Notes: generated by a model not told the origin, from the sequence alone. Shown: positions 41,676 to 50,844, numbered from the stretch's first letter. The stretch is 64,000 nt of DNA from Ectopseudomonas khazarica (GCF_004521985.1 NZ_SBHZ01000008.1:186001-250000); one strand, 5' to 3'. Numbers and translations: made by a program.

Positions 41676-43979
41676 CTATTTACCACCGCGCCCATGCATC
41701 AACAGCTCACGAAAGGCCGTACGCGACAGCGGGCGGTGGAAAAGAAAACCCTGGCCCACATCGCAGTGCAAAGCACGCAGAACGCGTAATTGCTGCTCGT
41801 TCTCTATCCCTTCGGCGACGACAACATGCCCCAGGGTGTGGCCGAGCGTCAGAATGGCTGCAGCGATGGCCTGATCACCCTGGTCATCGGCCAGGTGCTC
41901 GACAAAGCTGCGATCAATCTTGATCTCGCTGATCGGCATCCGCTTGAGATAGGCAAGCGAGGAGTAGCCCGTGCCAAAGTCATCCACGCTGATCCGGAAT
42001 CCACACGCCACCAACTCAGCCAGGACCTGCAGATTGATGTCGTTTCGCTCCATCAGAACGCTTTCGGTCAACTCGATGACGAGGTGATGGGGTTTCAGGC
42101 CTGCACTGCGCACACTCTCTGCCAGCCACTGGGTAAACTCCGTGGTTTGCAACTGTTTGGCTGAAACGTTTACAGCGACCTTGGGCACCTCGATCTGCTG
42201 GCACTGCCACTCCTGCAAGTCGGCGATCACCTGCTTGATCACCAGCGCACCCAGGTCTGAAATTATCCCGGCTCGCTCCGCGATCGGTATGAACTCACCC
42301 GGTGAAACCTCACCCAACTCCTGGTCATGCCAGCGGCACAGGGCCTCAGCACCGACCAGCGATCCATCCCTCAGGTCGATCTTGGGCTGGTAGACCACGT
42401 AGAGCTCACCAGCATTGATCGCCTTGCGTAGACGGTTGCCGACGACAAGGTCGCGCTGGATCGTTTGCTTGCTGTGTTGCGCGTAGAACTGCAGTTGGTT
42501 CTTGCCGAGTGCTTTCGCGCGGTACATCGCGGTATCAGCCGAGCGCAACAAGCTACCGGAGTCAGTGCCGTCGTCAGGGTACAGGCTGCAACCGACACTG
42601 GCGGAGAGAAACAGCTCGATGCCTTCGCTGAGAAGAGGCGTGGACATCGCTTTGGCGATGCGCTGAAAAACAGCATCTGCCTCAAGAGAGTCGGCACCAG
42701 GCAACAATGCCGCGAACTCGTCACCCCCCAACCGGGCCACGCTATCCATGTCGCGCATGGAGGCCTCGAGTAGCTTGCTCGCCTGTACCAGCACCCTGTC
42801 ACCGACATCGTGCCCCAGGCTATCGTTGATGGTCTTGAACTCATCCAGATCGATAAACAGAACGGCCAGATGGGTATGTGCACGTTCCGCCTGAGCAATG
42901 GCCTGCTCCAGCCGACCTCTGAAATGGATACGGTTGGGCAGCCCAGTCAAGGAGTCGTGAAGAGCCAGGTGACGCAGCTCATCCTCGGTATGCATGCGGA
43001 GGATTTCAGACCCGGTTCGGGCAGCCAGCAGCTCAATGACCTCATTGGCCAGATGGGCTTCCAGCATGTCCCCTCCCCCCATCGCGGCCATGACCCCCAG
43101 CGTGCACCCCGCTTCATCGAGCAGGGGAACCCCCAGATAGGTCTCAGCCTGTAATCCGAACTGGGCCTGTGTTTCGGGAAATTCGCTGTCCAGGTCGCAT
43201 GAGGTGAACACGCCGCGGCGTTTGTGCACATGGCTACAAGGGGTTTTGGCAATTTCGAAGTTGAAGTTGGTGTGCCAGTCATTACCGCTGTAGCAGGAGA
43301 TGGTGCTTGCGCGACTGGGGTCTTGATCATCGATCAAGGCGACAAACGCATGTTCGGCGCGCAGCATCTGAACCAGTTGCTGCACGAGCTTGTGGAAATA
43401 GCCATGCTCATCACCACCGGGCACATGAATGACCATCTGACGCAACAGCTGCGCGGTGCGCTGGGTCAGACTCAACTCCTGCGCAAGCCGCTCATTGGCC
43501 ATGCGCAGATCGTCCGTCCGCTCGGCAATTCGCGTCTCCAGCAGATTTTTATGCTGATCGATGGCGCGCACGAAATGCAGGGTGCGGAAATCCGACTCGA
43601 GCATGTGCCGGAGCCATTCCAGAAGGCTGCGGCCGTCCTTCCCGGCCATCAGAACCAGTGCGCCATAAACGGATGCATCCGGCCAACAAAGCGGGACACT
43701 CACGCAGCAGCAGCCCACCTCAGCGCAATACTCTTCGACGACGGCGCGCGCAGTGATTGCCTGCTCAGCCAGGCGATTGGCCAGCTCACTGGCGGCAGTG
43801 CGCTGGTCAAGCGAGGGTTGAGCGCTATCCAGTACGGTCTGCAGCCGGTCGCCCTGCAGACTCATCAGCCAAATGGCATCGGCCTGCGTGATCTCCTGAA
43901 GCTGAGCCAGCCACCGGGCCCACTTCTTGAGATAGGGACGCGGAACCAGGGTATTGCCCGCGATCATCTTCAGGGACAT
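41676..43979 (-). CDS. GAF-GGDEF-EAL cyclic-di-GMP signalling protein
   Basis: A 767-residue cytoplasmic protein. Residues 1 to about 150 and about 175-325 look like two GAF-type sensor regions (AETYLGVPLLDEAGCTLGVM), joined by a coiled coil (ERTDDLRMANERLAQELSLT). The GGDEF domain has SVARLGGDEF intact, with RDMD in the inhibitory I-site position. The EAL domain has GAEALCRWHD, ELTESVL, SVDDFGTGYSSLAYL, KIDRSF and AEGIE all intact. It could therefore both make and degrade c-di-GMP. A GAF-only gene ends 11 bp upstream and is probably co-transcribed. Confidence 0.93.
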   Translation of the reverse strand: MSLKMIAGNTLVPRPYLKKWARWLAQLQEITQADAIWLMSLQGDRLQTVLDSAQPSLDQRTAASELANRLAEQAITARAVVEEYCAEVGCCCVSVPLCWPDASVYGALVLMAGKDGRSLLEWLRHMLESDFRTLHFVRAIDQHKNLLETRIAERTDDLRMANERLAQELSLTQRTAQLLRQMVIHVPGGDEHGYFHKLVQQLVQMLRAEHAFVALIDDQDPSRASTISCYSGNDWHTNFNFEIAKTPCSHVHKRRGVFTSCDLDSEFPETQAQFGLQAETYLGVPLLDEAGCTLGVMAAMGGGDMLEAHLANEVIELLAARTGSEILRMHTEDELRHLALHDSLTGLPNRIHFRGRLEQAIAQAERAHTHLAVLFIDLDEFKTINDSLGHDVGDRVLVQASKLLEASMRDMDSVARLGGDEFAALLPGADSLEADAVFQRIAKAMSTPLLSEGIELFLSASVGCSLYPDDGTDSGSLLRSADTAMYRAKALGKNQLQFYAQHSKQTIQRDLVVGNRLRKAINAGELYVVYQPKIDLRDGSLVGAEALCRWHDQELGEVSPGEFIPIAERAGIISDLGALVIKQVIADLQEWQCQQIEVPKVAVNVSAKQLQTTEFTQWLAESVRSAGLKPHHLVIELTESVLMERNDINLQVLAELVACGFRISVDDFGTGYSSLAYLKRMPISEIKIDRSFVEHLADDQGDQAIAAAILTLGHTLGHVVVAEGIENEQQLRVLRALHCDVGQGFLFHRPLSRTAFRELLMHGRGGK

Positions 43980-43990
43980 CGTCGCCCGGT

Positions 43991-44563
43991 TCAGGCAGAT
44001 GGCGACGGCGAACCATTGCTGGCTCGGAGATCCGCAATGCAGTTTTGAAAGGCCCGCCGTTCCGAACCACTGCGGCTGCCCTCATGAACGGGATCACCAG
44101 CGACCACCGAATGGAAGTCTGACTCGATGATCGCTTTCAACGACTCCAGCATGCGCAGCGTCTTCGTGTCGTAATGCCTGGGCTGTCGGTCCAGCACACA
44201 GACGGTGCCGAAAATGCTGTCATCAGGGCAGACCAATGGCACTCCCAGGTAGCTGATCATGTTCAGCTTGATATCAGGATTATTGGCCCATTCCGGATCG
44301 CTCAATGCATCAGGCACCAGCAAAGGCTGATGGGTAGCCATGACGGTCTCGCAATAGAGGCCCGTCCCAAGGTCGGCCTTCTCATGTTCCTCATAGGGGT
44401 TTTCATCCCCGAGGCTCGCGATCAGCACCTCAATCTGCTCAGGCCAGACACGCATCACCAGGGCAGCAGGTACTTGCGCCGCTTCTGCAGCCTGGTTGGC
44501 AAGCTCCTGCCATTCATCCAGCAGTACTGACGAGACGGTCATGACCATGGGGAAGCCCTTCAT
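43991..44563 (-). CDS. GAF-domain sensor protein
   Basis: A 190-residue protein from the ATG at 44563; ATG 44548 has a better AAGGG spacing and may be the true start. It is a single GAF domain: VLLDEWQELANQAAEAAQVP, GLYCETVMATHQPLLVPDAL, NMISYLGVPLVCPDDSIFGT, VCVLDRQPRHYD. GAF domains bind small molecules or chromophores, and it has no output domain. The GAF-GGDEF-EAL gene begins 11 bp after its stop, so the two probably act together or arose by splitting of a longer sensor. Its promoter is next to the first structured repeat. Confidence 0.88.
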   Translation of the reverse strand: MKGFPMVMTVSSVLLDEWQELANQAAEAAQVPAALVMRVWPEQIEVLIASLGDENPYEEHEKADLGTGLYCETVMATHQPLLVPDALSDPEWANNPDIKLNMISYLGVPLVCPDDSIFGTVCVLDRQPRHYDTKTLRMLESLKAIIESDFHSVVAGDPVHEGSRSGSERRAFQNCIADLRASNGSPSPSA

Positions 44564-44705
44564 GAAAGAATTCGATATGAAGCTCAACCTGCTTTTTCAG
44601 TGTAGCTGCCCGCCAACAAGTAAATACCCCGAATCTGGCTGATTTATGCGTCGCTCAATACCCCGCCCCTCCGTGCGGACATGAGCACGTCAGTAACCAT
44701 GCGGC

Positions 44706-44843
44706 TCAACGGGCTAGCGCCCGAAACGCCCGGCGAAGGGCCGGAAAGACGACGCCGGACCGGGTAGGTTTCCGGTTCTTGTGTGACGGAGGCCAGGGGA
44801 GCCAGACACAATGAGCCTGGTGCGCAGACGATGAGAGTCGTCT
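44706..44843 (+). ncRNA. Candidate structured RNA, copy A (HEARO/omega-RNA-like)
   Basis: This 138-nt block is repeated at 46261-46399 in the same orientation at high identity. It contains blocks such as GACGCCGGACCGGGTAGG, TTGTGTGACGGAGG and GACACAATGAGCCTGG, and ends in a hairpin AGACGA/TCGTCT enclosing an ATGA sequence. The overall pattern recalls HEARO (IscB omega-RNA) scaffolds, which have ATGA/GTGA at their 3' boundary. No IscB/HNH gene is adjacent. The family assignment is by memory, not by covariance search. Confidence 0.45.
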
Positions 44844-44844
44844 A

Positions 44845-44886
44845 TTGGCCGGTAGCAGCATTTGGCGACCGGCAGCTACCGGCCAA
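44845..44886. repeat. Intergenic palindromic repeat, perfect stem-loop copy
   Basis: TTGGCCGGTAGC (44845-44856) and GCTACCGGCCAA (44875-44886) form a perfect 12-bp inverted repeat. It directly abuts structured-repeat copy A and lies after the stop of the double-glycine peptide gene, where it could act as terminator. Confidence 0.7.
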
Positions 44887-44918
44887 GAGCGGACGTCAGC
44901 GGCGTATATAGATGGACG

Positions 44919-45137
44919 CTACTGAGCCAGTACAATTATCGTAATGCGTTTAGCATTCCTGAACAGTGCGCAAGGACGTTGCCATATGACAGTTTCCCGC
45001 GAACGTCTAGCTAGTTGCCGCTGCTCTGCCGCCTGCAACTGCTCCAGTGCACTAACCACGTCGGCTGCGGCTGCCTGGCCAACGTTGTCATTGCCCCCAC
45101 CTACCAGAGTCATTTCTTGCAAGCTGAGCTCTCTCAT
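44919..45137 (-). CDS. Double-glycine leader peptide, bacteriocin-like precursor
   Basis: A 72-residue peptide whose first 15 residues, MRELSLQEMTLVGGG, fit the double-glycine leader of class II bacteriocins and microcins (Leu/Met at -4/-7, Val/Gly-Gly at the cleavage site). The core begins NDNVGQAAAADVVSALEQ, small-residue rich at first, then charged, ending in a hydrophobic TIIVLAQ. The late part may be altered by a frameshift. Its start overlaps the stop of the four-helix membrane protein gene. No C39 peptidase-transporter lies nearby, so the system is probably incomplete. Confidence 0.6.
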   Translation of the reverse strand: MRELSLQEMTLVGGGNDNVGQAAAADVVSALEQLQAAEQRQLARRSRETVIWQRPCALFRNAKRITIIVLAQ

Positions 45138-45622
45138 GTTCTCTTCCCCTTCATAAACTGTGCTACTCCTATATACAGAACAACTACACCAACACCAGTC
45201 ATAGAGGTGCCAAATGCAGTTGCCGTTCTCACCGCCCCAGCTATCTCAGGGGCTGCATCAAGGGTGAGCCATCCGCATAGCAATAGCGCCACACTGAACA
45301 GCACTCCTTGAACCTTTCCAGATGACACGTACAGCGCCACCTTGCCTGAAGTCTTTTCCAAGTCAGAAGCCTCTGCAGAGACTGCCGAAAAGCAGAGAAA
45401 AGTAAAAATTGACACACTCAAAGCTAGTAGCGCGTCCATCACACGCAAGACATCTTGTGCAAGATTGACCTTGCTACCGAATAAAATAAAGAGAAACGCC
45501 AAACCAGTTCCCCAGCCTGTAATCATAGCAAGTTTACTGCCAAGAACGGCCCCTACTCTCATATCTAGAACACCTATCTCTTTGCTTGAATTATGAACTT
45601 TAAGGCTGAAGCCTTGGAGCAT
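45134..45622 (-). CDS. Four-helix membrane protein, possible immunity or accessory protein
   Basis: A 162-residue protein from the ATG at 45622; ATG 45562 is an alternative and would remove a polar N-terminus. Hydrophobic segments lie near residues 34-50 (TGWGTGLAFLFILFG), 62-82 (DALLALSVSIFTFLCFSAVS), 105-125 (VQGVLFSVALLLCGWLTLDA) and 135-155 (TSMTGVGVVVLYIGVAQF). Its start overlaps the stop of the M16 peptidase remnant, and its stop overlaps the start of the double-glycine peptide. Base use is AT-rich for this genome. The family was not recognised; an immunity role is inferred from position. Confidence 0.6.
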   Translation of the reverse strand: MLQGFSLKVHNSSKEIGVLDMRVGAVLGSKLAMITGWGTGLAFLFILFGSKVNLAQDVLRVMDALLALSVSIFTFLCFSAVSAEASDLEKTSGKVALYVSSGKVQGVLFSVALLLCGWLTLDAAPEIAGAVRTATAFGTSMTGVGVVVLYIGVAQFMKGKRT

Positions 45623-46023
45623 CACCTGCCAGTACTCGGACCGGCAATGACTCCAACTATGTTGCTCGCTTTAAAGTACCGCCGAATTGCACTATTAACT
45701 TGCTCCAGGCTCACACTGGAGAACGCATCGTTGCGCGCCACCCAAGATGCCATCGTAACACCTTCATGTAGCTGTCCAGTCAGCATTTCCTGAACATCTC
45801 GATCTATCCTTACTTGCCGACAACGCTCGTCAAGAATATTTTTTAGCCATATTTAGCTCATGCTGTGTAATACCAGAGTCAGCTAGTTTGGATATTTCCT
45901 CTTTGACGATATCGGCCAGTCGAATACCTTCTCCCGCTGAGAAATCACCTTGAACGCTGATCCATGCTGTATTGCCGGAGGTTGGGATTCGGATGAGGGC
46001 GGCGAAACCTACGAGAGCGAGTA
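45622..46023 (-). pseudogene. C-terminal remnant of an M16-family (insulinase-like) peptidase gene
   Basis: The minus frame from about 46023 to the TGA at 45622 reads, without a start codon, ALVGFAALIRIPTSGNTAWI, then KEEISKLADSGITQHELNMA, DVQEMLTGQLHEGVTMASWV and SLEQVNSAIRRYFKASNIVG. This is the typical C-terminal domain of M16 zinc peptidases (helix with QL, then V...INxxI..YF). The catalytic HxxEH half is missing, and stops appear just upstream, so the gene is truncated. Its stop is coupled to the membrane protein start (TGATG), which shows the three were once an operon. Confidence 0.7.
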
Positions 46024-46260
46024 ATCAAACTCAATAAGCGGACTGTTACATAAGACTTCAGCCTTGATGCGTGACGAGCTTCAGGACGTGAAACGATAGA
46101 ATCCCACAAAGTCAAAGACTGCCCAGATGCACAGCGCTAAAAGAATCGTCAGGCACAGGCAGTGCAACTGCGACTCTCGTATATGCACGTGATAGTGCCG
46201 CTCCAATGTCTCGGTAAAGAGCAACTAGGGAAACAATCGTCGAGTGTTCGGCCAAGCTGG

Positions 46261-46399
46261 TCAATGGGTTAGCGTCCGAAAACGCCTAACGAAGGACCTG
46301 AGAGGCGACGCCGGACCGGGTAGGCTTCCGGCTCTTGTGTGACGGAGGCTAGGGGAGCAAGACACAATGAGCCTGGTACGCAGACGATGAGTGCCGTCT
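46261..46399 (+). ncRNA. Candidate structured RNA, copy B (HEARO/omega-RNA-like)
   Basis: A second copy of the 139-nt block at 44706-44843, same orientation. The conserved blocks GACGCCGGACCGGGTAGG, TTGTGTGACGGAGG and GACACAATGAGCCTGG are identical, while stems differ by compensating or nearby changes. The terminal hairpin is weaker (AGACGA/CCGTCT). It begins where the degraded peptidase region ends and is again followed by a dispersed palindrome. Confidence 0.45.
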
Positions 46400-46430
46400 G
46401 GTGGCCGTTTTCTGCCTCTGGCGACGGGCA

Positions 46431-46490
46431 GCTATTGGCCGATAGCAACCAGTCAACGACGTCCGCTTCCAAGCAGAAGCGGACAGTTGC
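46431..46490. repeat. Intergenic palindromic repeat copy
   Basis: It starts CTATTGGCCGATAGCAACC and contains a perfect hairpin GTCCGCTTC (46461-46469)/GAAGCGGAC (46476-46484). It is the fullest copy of the family in this orientation. Confidence 0.65.
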
Positions 46491-46625
46491 CCAAGCCACC
46501 ATGACCTTGCCTGACGCGTCGTTCTGCAATCAACACGCTGTGCGTGGTCGCTCTGAACACCAGCTGGCGCAGGCATCAAGCACTGCGCCAGGATGATCGA
46601 GGCGAGACACCGTTGCCTGCGCGTC

Positions 46626-48593
46626 TCAATCCGTACGGAAACGCCCGACCAGCGTCTTCAGCTCACTGCTCAGCGCGCTTTGCTCTTCGGCGTAGCTCTC
46701 GACCTCGGCAGCCTGAGCCGAGATCTGCGCAACCGCATCGTTGATGGTCACGATGTTCTGGTTGATCTCCTCGGTGACCAGATGCTGTTCCTCGGTGGCG
46801 GTCGCAATCTGCATGGTCATGTCGCGGATCATCTGCACCTTGCCTTCGATGCTTTCGAAAGCCGCCAGCACCTCCTCGGACGACCTGATGGCGCCCTCCG
46901 ACTCGACCAGGCTCTGATTCATGCTCACCGTCACTTCCTTGATTCGGCTGACCAGGAGGTTGAGGATATGGTTGATCTCCCCGGTGGAGTCCTGGGTGCG
47001 CTTGGCAAGATGACGCACCTCATCGGCGACCACTGCAAACCCTCTCCCCTGCTCGCCCGCCCGGGCCGCCTCGATGGCCGCGTTCAGCGCCAGCAGGTTG
47101 GTCTGCTCGGCGATCTGCTGAATGGTCGAGAGGATGTTGTTGATATTGACCGTTTCCTTCTCCAGCTCCTGAATCACCTTGCTGGAACTCTGGATGCTGC
47201 TGCCGAGCTTGTTGACCCCCGACGTGCTGCGCGCGATGACCTCCTTGCCATTGCGCGTGGCCGCCAACCCCTGCTCCGAGACGTCGGCGGTCTGCACACA
47301 GGTTTTCGCCACTTCATTGGCGGCCGAGGACATCTCGGTGACGGCCGTGACGATCTGCTCCACCGAACTCAACTGGCCCTGCAGCGTGGCGGACATCGCG
47401 GTAGTGCGCTTGCTGGTTTCACTGGAGACGCCATCCATTCTGACGGCATTGTCCTTGATCACCCGGATCATGCCCTGGATGGACTCGATGAACTGATTGA
47501 ACCAGCTGGCCAGTTCCCCGGTTTCGTCCGAACTGAGGCGCGCCAGGCGGCGAGTCAGGTCCCCTTCCCCCTGCGCGATGACGCGCAGTCCACCTGTCAC
47601 CAGGTTGATCGGATTGGCGATCCGCTGGGCGATGATCACCCCGGCGATACCGAACAGCGCGACCAGTACGATGCAAACCCCAAGGGTCAACCAGGTCAGC
47701 TCGCGGGCACTGGCATATACCTCGTCCGCCTGCTTCAGGCCAACGAACTTCCAGCCCAGCTCAGGTGACGTATAGACATTGGCCATGTAGGCGACGCCGT
47801 CGATATCCAGCTCGAGCAGGCCATTGTCGGTCTTGGCGATAGTTGCAAAGTACTCACCCGGCAGCTCACTGATTTTCTTGAAGTTGTTGTCCGGCTGATG
47901 GCCATCCACGAGCAGGGTGCCACTCCCCTCCGCCACCATCAGAAAACCGGTTTCGCCAAAGCGTACCTTCTGCGCCATCTCCGTCAGCGCCTTGAGCGAC
48001 ACGTCCACCGCCACGACCCCGGAGAACGCCCCGGCGTTATCCTTGAAGCCCTTGAGCACCGATACATAGACCGCGTCGTCCGGCTCCCAGTAGTAGCCGT
48101 CACGACGAGCCAGCGTGAAGTTGGCGTCACGGCCCTTGGTGTACCACTCGCGCTTGCGCGGGTCCCAGTCGCCGTAGTCGCCGGTACCCGGCCACTCCAC
48201 GTAGCCACCCTGGGTATCACTCATGTAGACGTAGCCAAGCGTTGGGTTGCTCTTACCGATATTGGAGAAGTAATCGAAGATCTGCTTCTCGCGCCCGCCG
48301 TTGGCCGTGGCGACCTCGCCAGGCTTGCGCGCCTCGGCGAAGTAGGTACTCAGTGCACCGCCGTCGGCATCCCTGACTGCCGGGTATTCTGCCAAGGCCG
48401 AGACGGTGTAGCCCACCGAGTCGAAAAAGGTGGTGAAACTGCTGTTCACCAGTTTCATGTCCAGGCTGCTCGATAGCAGAAAATTCTCTCTGGCCTGTTC
48501 CGTGACATTGCGGATAGTCAGCAACGCCACGATCAGGACCGGGATCAGCGTTGCAACCAGAAAACTCACCAGCAGCTTGGATCTGATCTTCAT
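46626..48593 (-). CDS. Methyl-accepting chemotaxis protein with dCache sensor
   Basis: A 655-residue inner-membrane chemoreceptor. TM1 is at about residues 8-28 ([20 protein letters not shown]). The periplasmic double-Cache domain (about 35-280) includes [20 protein letters not shown] and [15 protein letters not shown], the ligand-binding pattern of amino-acid or small-acid dCache sensors. TM2 is near 300-320, followed by HAMP and the cytoplasmic hairpin with its conserved tip ([20 protein letters not shown], then [18 protein letters not shown]). It should feed CheA/CheW. The ligand is not predictable. It is transcribed alone. Confidence 0.94.
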   Translation of the reverse strand: MKIRSKLLVSFLVATLIPVLIVALLTIRNVTEQARENFLLSSSLDMKLVNSSFTTFFDSVGYTVSALAEYPAVRDADGGALSTYFAEARKPGEVATANGGREKQIFDYFSNIGKSNPTLGYVYMSDTQGGYVEWPGTGDYGDWDPRKREWYTKGRDANFTLARRDGYYWEPDDAVYVSVLKGFKDNAGAFSGVVAVDVSLKALTEMAQKVRFGETGFLMVAEGSGTLLVDGHQPDNNFKKISELPGEYFATIAKTDNGLLELDIDGVAYMANVYTSPELGWKFVGLKQADEVYASARELTWLTLGVCIVLVALFGIAGVIIAQRIANPINLVTGGLRVIAQGEGDLTRRLARLSSDETGELASWFNQFIESIQGMIRVIKDNAVRMDGVSSETSKRTTAMSATLQGQLSSVEQIVTAVTEMSSAANEVAKTCVQTADVSEQGLAATRNGKEVIARSTSGVNKLGSSIQSSSKVIQELEKETVNINNILSTIQQIAEQTNLLALNAAIEAARAGEQGRGFAVVADEVRHLAKRTQDSTGEINHILNLLVSRIKEVTVSMNQSLVESEGAIRSSEEVLAAFESIEGKVQMIRDMTMQIATATEEQHLVTEEINQNIVTINDAVAQISAQAAEVESYAEEQSALSSELKTLVGRFRTD

Positions 48594-48837
48594 TCTTGTG
48601 GCCTCGCAAGGGATTCCTCAACGTAGCAGCATGTGCGCCACTGCGCCCGCCGCCAGGGACGCAGTACCAGTGAAGATAGGACAGAATTACTTCGTCGTGG
48701 GCATGGAAAATGAAACGCTCTCGCGTAGACGCTGAACGAGCAACTGTGGCCTACCCCCAGTGCCAACAGACCGCTGTTGGCCGTCAGTTACCCTGGGCTG
48801 AGGGCAGGAGCCGGCCAGATCCACCCGCTGCCGCCAG

Positions 48838-49758
48838 TCAGTCAAGCAGTGAGCGTTTCTCGACAAGAAAGTCGATCAATACCCGTATCTTGGCGGGCAT
48901 CTGTGCCCGTGTCGGCGCATAGAGATAGAAACCGGGGAAAGGCTGACACCAGGGCTGCAACACCCTCACCAACTCGCCCGAGGCCAGTTGTTCGCGCACG
49001 CAGATGTCGAGGTACTTGATCAGGCCGACGCCCTGGATGGCCGCCTTGAGCATGCTCTCGTCGTCGTTGAACACGACGCTGCCACGCGGCTCGAACACCT
49101 GGGTGTGACCATCCCCGTCCGGCTCGGTAAAGGACCAGCGATCCAGTGTGCCACTGCTGGTGAAACGATACGCCAGGCAGTTGTGCTGCATCAGGTCAGC
49201 CGGGGACCGTGGCGTACCGTGACGCGCGAAATAATCTGGCGAGCCGACCACCGCCATTTCGATGCGCGGGGTGATCGGCACCGCCACCATGTGCTCGTCC
49301 AGACTCTCGCCCAAGCGAATCCCTACGTCAGCACCGTCGGCGATGATGTTGGCGAATCCATCGTTGAGCACCAGTTCCAGACGCAATCCGGGATAGCGCG
49401 CGAGAAACTCGCCCAGGTGCGGTTCCAGCAAGGTGCGTGCGGCGATACGGGAAGTATTCACCCGGATCAGGCCGTTGGGCGCGGACGGCACCTCGCCCAG
49501 TTCGGCAACCGCCGTGTCGATCATCTTCAGCGCAGGCGCCAGCGCGTCGAACAGACGCTGGCCTTCCTCGGTCAGCGACATGTCGCGCGTGGTGCGGTGC
49601 AGCAGGCGTACGTTGAGCTGCTGCTCAAGGCTCTTGAGGTGTTGCGACAGCGCCGCGCGGGACATTTCCATCTCGGTTGCAGCCTTGGTGAAGCTGCGGT
49701 GCCGGGCGATATGGACGAACCAGGCCAGGGCTGGAAGTTGCGATGGATTGATCGACAT
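48838..49758 (-). CDS. LysR-family transcriptional regulator
   Basis: A 306-residue LysR regulator from the ATG at 49758 (MSINPSQLPALAWFVHIARH). The helix-turn-helix is SFTKAATEMEMSRAALSQHL, followed by KSLEQQLNVRLLHRTTRDMS and an effector domain of the CrgA-like group (NGLIRVNTSRIAARTLLEPH; GADVGIRLGESLDEHMVAVP). It is divergent from the first dienelactone-hydrolase-like gene and probably controls that operon. Members of this group often respond to reactive electrophiles or aromatic compounds; this is a family tendency only. Confidence 0.92.
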   Translation of the reverse strand: MSINPSQLPALAWFVHIARHRSFTKAATEMEMSRAALSQHLKSLEQQLNVRLLHRTTRDMSLTEEGQRLFDALAPALKMIDTAVAELGEVPSAPNGLIRVNTSRIAARTLLEPHLGEFLARYPGLRLELVLNDGFANIIADGADVGIRLGESLDEHMVAVPITPRIEMAVVGSPDYFARHGTPRSPADLMQHNCLAYRFTSSGTLDRWSFTEPDGDGHTQVFEPRGSVVFNDDESMLKAAIQGVGLIKYLDICVREQLASGELVRVLQPWCQPFPGFYLYAPTRAQMPAKIRVLIDFLVEKRSLLD

Positions 49759-49759
49759 A

Positions 49760-49821
49760 TTGTTCAGTATCCCTAACAAGTCATGTCGATTCTTGCATAT
49801 TTTTCCCGAACAAACGCGGGA
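49760..49821. promoter_or_regulatory. Candidate LysR operator in divergent promoter
   Basis: TTGTT-N10-AACAA (49760-49779) fits the LysR dyad pattern, and CCCG-N8-CGGG (49806-49821) is a second short dyad. Both lie between the LysR start and the hydrolase operon. Confidence 0.35.
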
Positions 49822-49873
49822 CTAGTATGAATCCATCGAGTGGCACACAGCCCCTCAGCACTGGAGCCAGATC

Positions 49874-50788
49874 ATGCAGAAAGTCAGCATCCCCACCCTC
49901 AACGGCCAGAACGTCACGCTCGCTGCAGTGATTCATCAGCCGGCCAATTTCGATGCCAGCCAAAAGTACCCGGTCATTGTCGTCGCGCATCCGGGCGGTG
50001 GCGTGAAGGAACAGGCCTCCGGCCTGTACGCCAAGAAGCTGGCGGAGCAGGGACTGCTGGCCATCGCCTTCGACGCATCCTTCCAGGGCGAAAGCACTGG
50101 CGAGCCTCGCCAGCTGGAGAATCCCTACATCCGCACCGAAGATGTCAGTGCGGTGGTCGACTACCTGACCACTCAAACCTATGTCGACACCGACCGCATC
50201 GGTGCCATGGGCATCTGCGCCGGCGGCGGCTACACCGCCAATGCCGCCATCAACGACCGTCGCATCAAGGCCATCGCCACGGTAAGTGCGGTCAACATCG
50301 GGCAGATGTTCCGCAACGGTTGGGAAAACACCGTCAAGGATGCCGACGCCCTGCCCTACATCGCGCACGGTTCTCAGGCCCGCACCAGCGATGCCAACGG
50401 CACCGAACTGGCCACCCTGCCGCTGGCGCCGATGCGTGAAGAAGATGCCCCCAACGAAGAGCTGCGCGAAGCCTGGGAGTACTACCACACCCCGCGTGCA
50501 CAGCATGCCAATGCGCCAGGCTTCATGACCGCGCGCAGCCTGCCGCAGATCATCACCTACGACGCCTACCACAAGGCCGAGGCCTTTCTCACTCAGCCGA
50601 TCCTGACCGTAGCCGGCAGCGTTGCCGGCAGCAAATGGATGAGCGATGACCTGCTTGCCCGGGCAGCCAGCACGGACAAGCAGATGCATGTGATCGAGGG
50701 TGCCAACCACATGTCGCTGTATGACAAGCAGCCCTATGTGGACGAGGCGGTCTCCGTACTGGCGCAGTTCTTCCAGACCCGCCTGTAA
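49874..50788 (+). CDS. Dienelactone-hydrolase-like alpha/beta hydrolase, first paralogue
   Basis: A 304-residue alpha/beta hydrolase. The nucleophile elbow is GICAGGG, with Cys115 in place of the usual serine, as in dienelactone hydrolase, and the histidine is in EGANHMSLYDKQ. An oxyanion-side HPGGGVKEQASGLYA follows strand 3. It resembles the YcjY/DLH group of uncertain substrate. It is the first gene of a five-gene plus-strand run (two hydrolases, NAD(P)-binding protein, flavodoxin), and a divergent LysR regulator is adjacent. It has no signal peptide, so it is cytoplasmic. Confidence 0.88.
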   Translation: MQKVSIPTLNGQNVTLAAVIHQPANFDASQKYPVIVVAHPGGGVKEQASGLYAKKLAEQGLLAIAFDASFQGESTGEPRQLENPYIRTEDVSAVVDYLTTQTYVDTDRIGAMGICAGGGYTANAAINDRRIKAIATVSAVNIGQMFRNGWENTVKDADALPYIAHGSQARTSDANGTELATLPLAPMREEDAPNEELREAWEYYHTPRAQHANAPGFMTARSLPQIITYDAYHKAEAFLTQPILTVAGSVAGSKWMSDDLLARAASTDKQMHVIEGANHMSLYDKQPYVDEAVSVLAQFFQTRL

Positions 50789-50844
50789 CCCACCACATTG
50801 AAGGCGGCCGGCGCGATGCGCACCGGCCGCCCAGGAGCCACCCC

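Larger units (their letters stand above)
44588..44918. other. Gene-free stretch with structured repeat and palindrome
   Basis: No protein gene was accepted. It contains the first copy of the ~139-nt structured repeat (44706-44843), followed 1 bp later by a perfect 12-bp inverted repeat of the dispersed family (44845-44886). Confidence 0.6.
46024..46625. other. Degraded stretch with second structured repeat and palindromic repeat
   Basis: No intact gene was found. Minus-strand sequence at about 46110-46256 has a short protein-like frame (LYRDIGAALSRAYTRVAVAL), possibly more of the broken upstream gene. The second structured repeat occupies 46261-46399 and a dispersed palindromic repeat 46431-46490. 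The last ~130 bp lead to the stop of the chemotaxis receptor gene. Confidence 0.5.

Noticed and set aside
41561..46490. CRISPR array among the repeated palindromes.
   Set aside because: Copies are kilobases apart and differ in sequence and length; there are no regularly spaced repeats and no cas genes.
44588..46625. Group II intron or insertion-sequence ends as explanation of the duplicated 139-nt blocks.
   Set aside because: No reverse transcriptase or transposase remnant, no terminal inverted repeats at the block edges, and no intron 5' consensus; a structured RNA element fits better.
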